From Oscillospiraceae bacterium (GTDB lineage Bacteria; Bacillota_A; Clostridia; Oscillospirales; Oscillospiraceae), in contig JAFYVA010000101.1 of the NCBI GenBank assembly GCA_017549325.1, positions 1 to 6,712 on the forward strand: 6,712 bases of DNA, in the 5' to 3' direction. Of the stretch, positions 5,634 through 6,712 are shown piece by piece. The notes beneath the pieces are model-generated. The model was not told the DNA's origin and did no database searches. It saw only the letters and a list, made by a program, of their open reading frames with translations. Within the stretch, counting starts at the first letter, position 1, and the number at the start of each line of letters is the position of its first letter. The position numbers were made by a program, and so were the translations under genes.

Positions 5634-6122
5634 ATGTCTATCGGAATTTCCATGGCGCGCGTGGATGAGATCATCGACTCTTACGGCGCACTGCGGCATC
5701 AACTGATCGCTATCATGCAGGACATCCAGGCCGAGTACAAGTACCTCAGCCCCGAGGTTCTCGAGCGCATTGCCGAAAAGCTGGACATCGGCGTGGCCAA
5801 GGTGTACAGCGTGGCCACCTTCTACGAGAATTTCTCGCTGGAGGCCAAGGGCAAGTACATCATCAAGGTCTGCGACGGCACTGCCTGCCATGTGCGTAAG
5901 TCCCAGCCCATCTACAACGCCATCCGCGAGTATCTGGGTCTGGAGGGCAAGCAGAAAACCTCCGCCAACGGCCTGTTCACCCTGGAGACGGTGGCCTGCT
6001 TAGGCGCCTGCGGCCTGGCCCCGGTGGTGACCGTGAACGACCAGGTGCACTCCAAAATGACTCCCGAGACCATGATCGAGCTGCTGCAGCAGCTGGAAAA
6101 GGAGGCCGAAGACGATGAGTAA
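5634..6122 (+). CDS. hydC: NuoE-like [2Fe-2S] hydrogenase subunit HydC
   Basis: A 162-residue NuoE/24-kDa family protein, full length for HydC. The N-terminal helical part (about 1-70) includes the family sequence YSVATFYENF (58-67). A thioredoxin-like domain follows and holds one [2Fe-2S] cluster bound by C80, C85, C122 and C126 (CDGTAC and CLGAC). In HydABC and complex I this subunit packs against the NuoF-type flavoprotein. The start ATG has AAGGAGAG (5619-5626) with a 7-base spacer. The gene opens the second hydrogenase unit and overlaps hydB by 8 bases. Similar subunits serve NAD-dependent formate dehydrogenases and complex I, but adjacent hydA and the HydB-type partner favour the hydrogenase role. 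Confidence 0.93.
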   Translation: MSIGISMARVDEIIDSYGALRHQLIAIMQDIQAEYKYLSPEVLERIAEKLDIGVAKVYSVATFYENFSLEAKGKYIIKVCDGTACHVRKSQPIYNAIREYLGLEGKQKTSANGLFTLETVACLGACGLAPVVTVNDQVHSKMTPETMIELLQQLEKEAEDDE

Positions 6123-6712
6123 GCTGACCCGAGACATGCTGGACGCACGCCGCACCCAAGCCAAGATGGCCGCTGCCGCCCAGACCCGCACCGTGCTCAT
6201 CTGTGCCGGTACCGGCTGCATCGCCGGCGGCTCGCTGAAGATCTACGACTATCTGAAGGAAGAGTGCGAGCGCCGCAACATCAGCGTACTGGTGAACCTG
6301 ATGGACGACGAGACCCAGTGCACCGGCTACATCATCAACATGAAGAAGAGCGGCTGCCACGGCTTCTGCGAGATGGGTCCCCTGCTGCAGATCGAGCCGG
6401 AGGGCTATCTCTACACCCATGTGAAGCTGGAGGACTGCGACGAGATCATCGAAAAGACCATCATCGGCGGCGAGGTCATCGAGCGCCTCCTCTATAAGCT
6501 GGACGAGGAGTCCTACGCCCGCCACGACGAGATCCCCTTCTATCAGCAGCAGCAGCGGGTGGTGCTGGAAAACTGCGGCACCATCGACGCCGAGGATTTT
6601 GACGAATATCTGGCGAAAGACGGCTATGTGGCTTTGGAAAAGGCGCTGTTCGACATGACGGACGAGGAGATCTGCACCGTGATCCGCGACAGCGGCCTGC
6701 GCGGCCGCGGCG
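6115..6712 (+). CDS. hydB: NuoF-like NADH-binding flavoprotein HydB, N-terminal part (3' end outside window)
   Basis: The first 199 residues of a HydB/HndC-type protein, usually near 600 residues. Residues about 25-115 form a thioredoxin-like [2Fe-2S] domain with C30, C35 (CAGTGC), C81 and C85 (CHGFC). A linker with the HydB-typical RVVLENCGTID (148-158) leads to the start of the FMN/NADH domain, which is cut at SGLRGRG (193-199), the start of the glycine-rich FMN/NADH-binding region. In HydABC this subunit carries the FMN where NADH reacts and, in bifurcating members, where electrons split between NAD and ferredoxin. Start ATG 6115 overlaps the hydC stop (ATGAGTAA) and is preceded by AAAAGGAGG (6097-6105) with a 9-base spacer. 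The missing C-terminus prevents counting its remaining clusters. Confidence 0.92.
   Translation, partial: MSKLTRDMLDARRTQAKMAAAAQTRTVLICAGTGCIAGGSLKIYDYLKEECERRNISVLVNLMDDETQCTGYIINMKKSGCHGFCEMGPLLQIEPEGYLYTHVKLEDCDEIIEKTIIGGEVIERLLYKLDEESYARHDEIPFYQQQQRVVLENCGTIDAEDFDEYLAKDGYVALEKALFDMTDEEICTVIRDSGLRGRG

Noticed and set aside
1..6712. CRISPR array, tRNA, rRNA, insertion sequence or attachment site
   Set aside because: No regularly spaced repeats, tRNA-like cloverleaf, transposase or terminal repeats were seen on reading both strands.

Overview
The window carries energy-metabolism genes of a strict anaerobe, most likely a GC-rich fermentative Firmicute of the gut Clostridia (Oscillospirales type). 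The evidence is a set of [FeFe]-hydrogenase genes, strong Shine-Dalgarno sites, codons that mostly end in C or G, and AT-rich intergenic DNA with Gram-positive style promoters and stem-T-run terminators. The genus cannot be fixed from the sequence alone. Every gene I can support is on the + strand.

Left part (1-1531): the 3' end of a small membrane protein gene, a CPBP-family membrane protease 10 bases downstream, a terminator, then a single-gene unit encoding a PsiE-like membrane protein with its own promoter, ribosome site and terminator. A 326-base AT-rich gap follows (1532-1857). It holds promoter-like boxes and small inverted repeats but no gene.

Right part (1858-6712): two consecutive hydrogenase transcription units. 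Unit 1 encodes a 611-residue iron-sulfur flavoprotein, then the catalytic [FeFe] hydrogenase HydA, overlapping by 7 bases. The flavoprotein joins a NuoF-type [4Fe-4S] domain to a GltD/NfnB/SfrB-like NAD(P)H oxidoreductase. A strong terminator closes the unit. Unit 2 begins at a perfect extended -10 promoter and encodes HydC (NuoE-like [2Fe-2S] protein) and HydB (NuoF-like, cut by the window end), overlapping by 8 bases.

Together hydA, hydC and hydB supply the three core subunits of an NAD-linked, possibly electron-bifurcating HydABC hydrogenase. Such enzymes exchange electrons between NADH, ferredoxin and H2. The most notable feature is the extra flavoprotein coupled to hydA. It could add a second pyridine-nucleotide entry point (NADPH is suggested by its arginine-rich Rossmann region) to the hydrogenase. 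That role is inferred from domains and gene position, not shown by the sequence.
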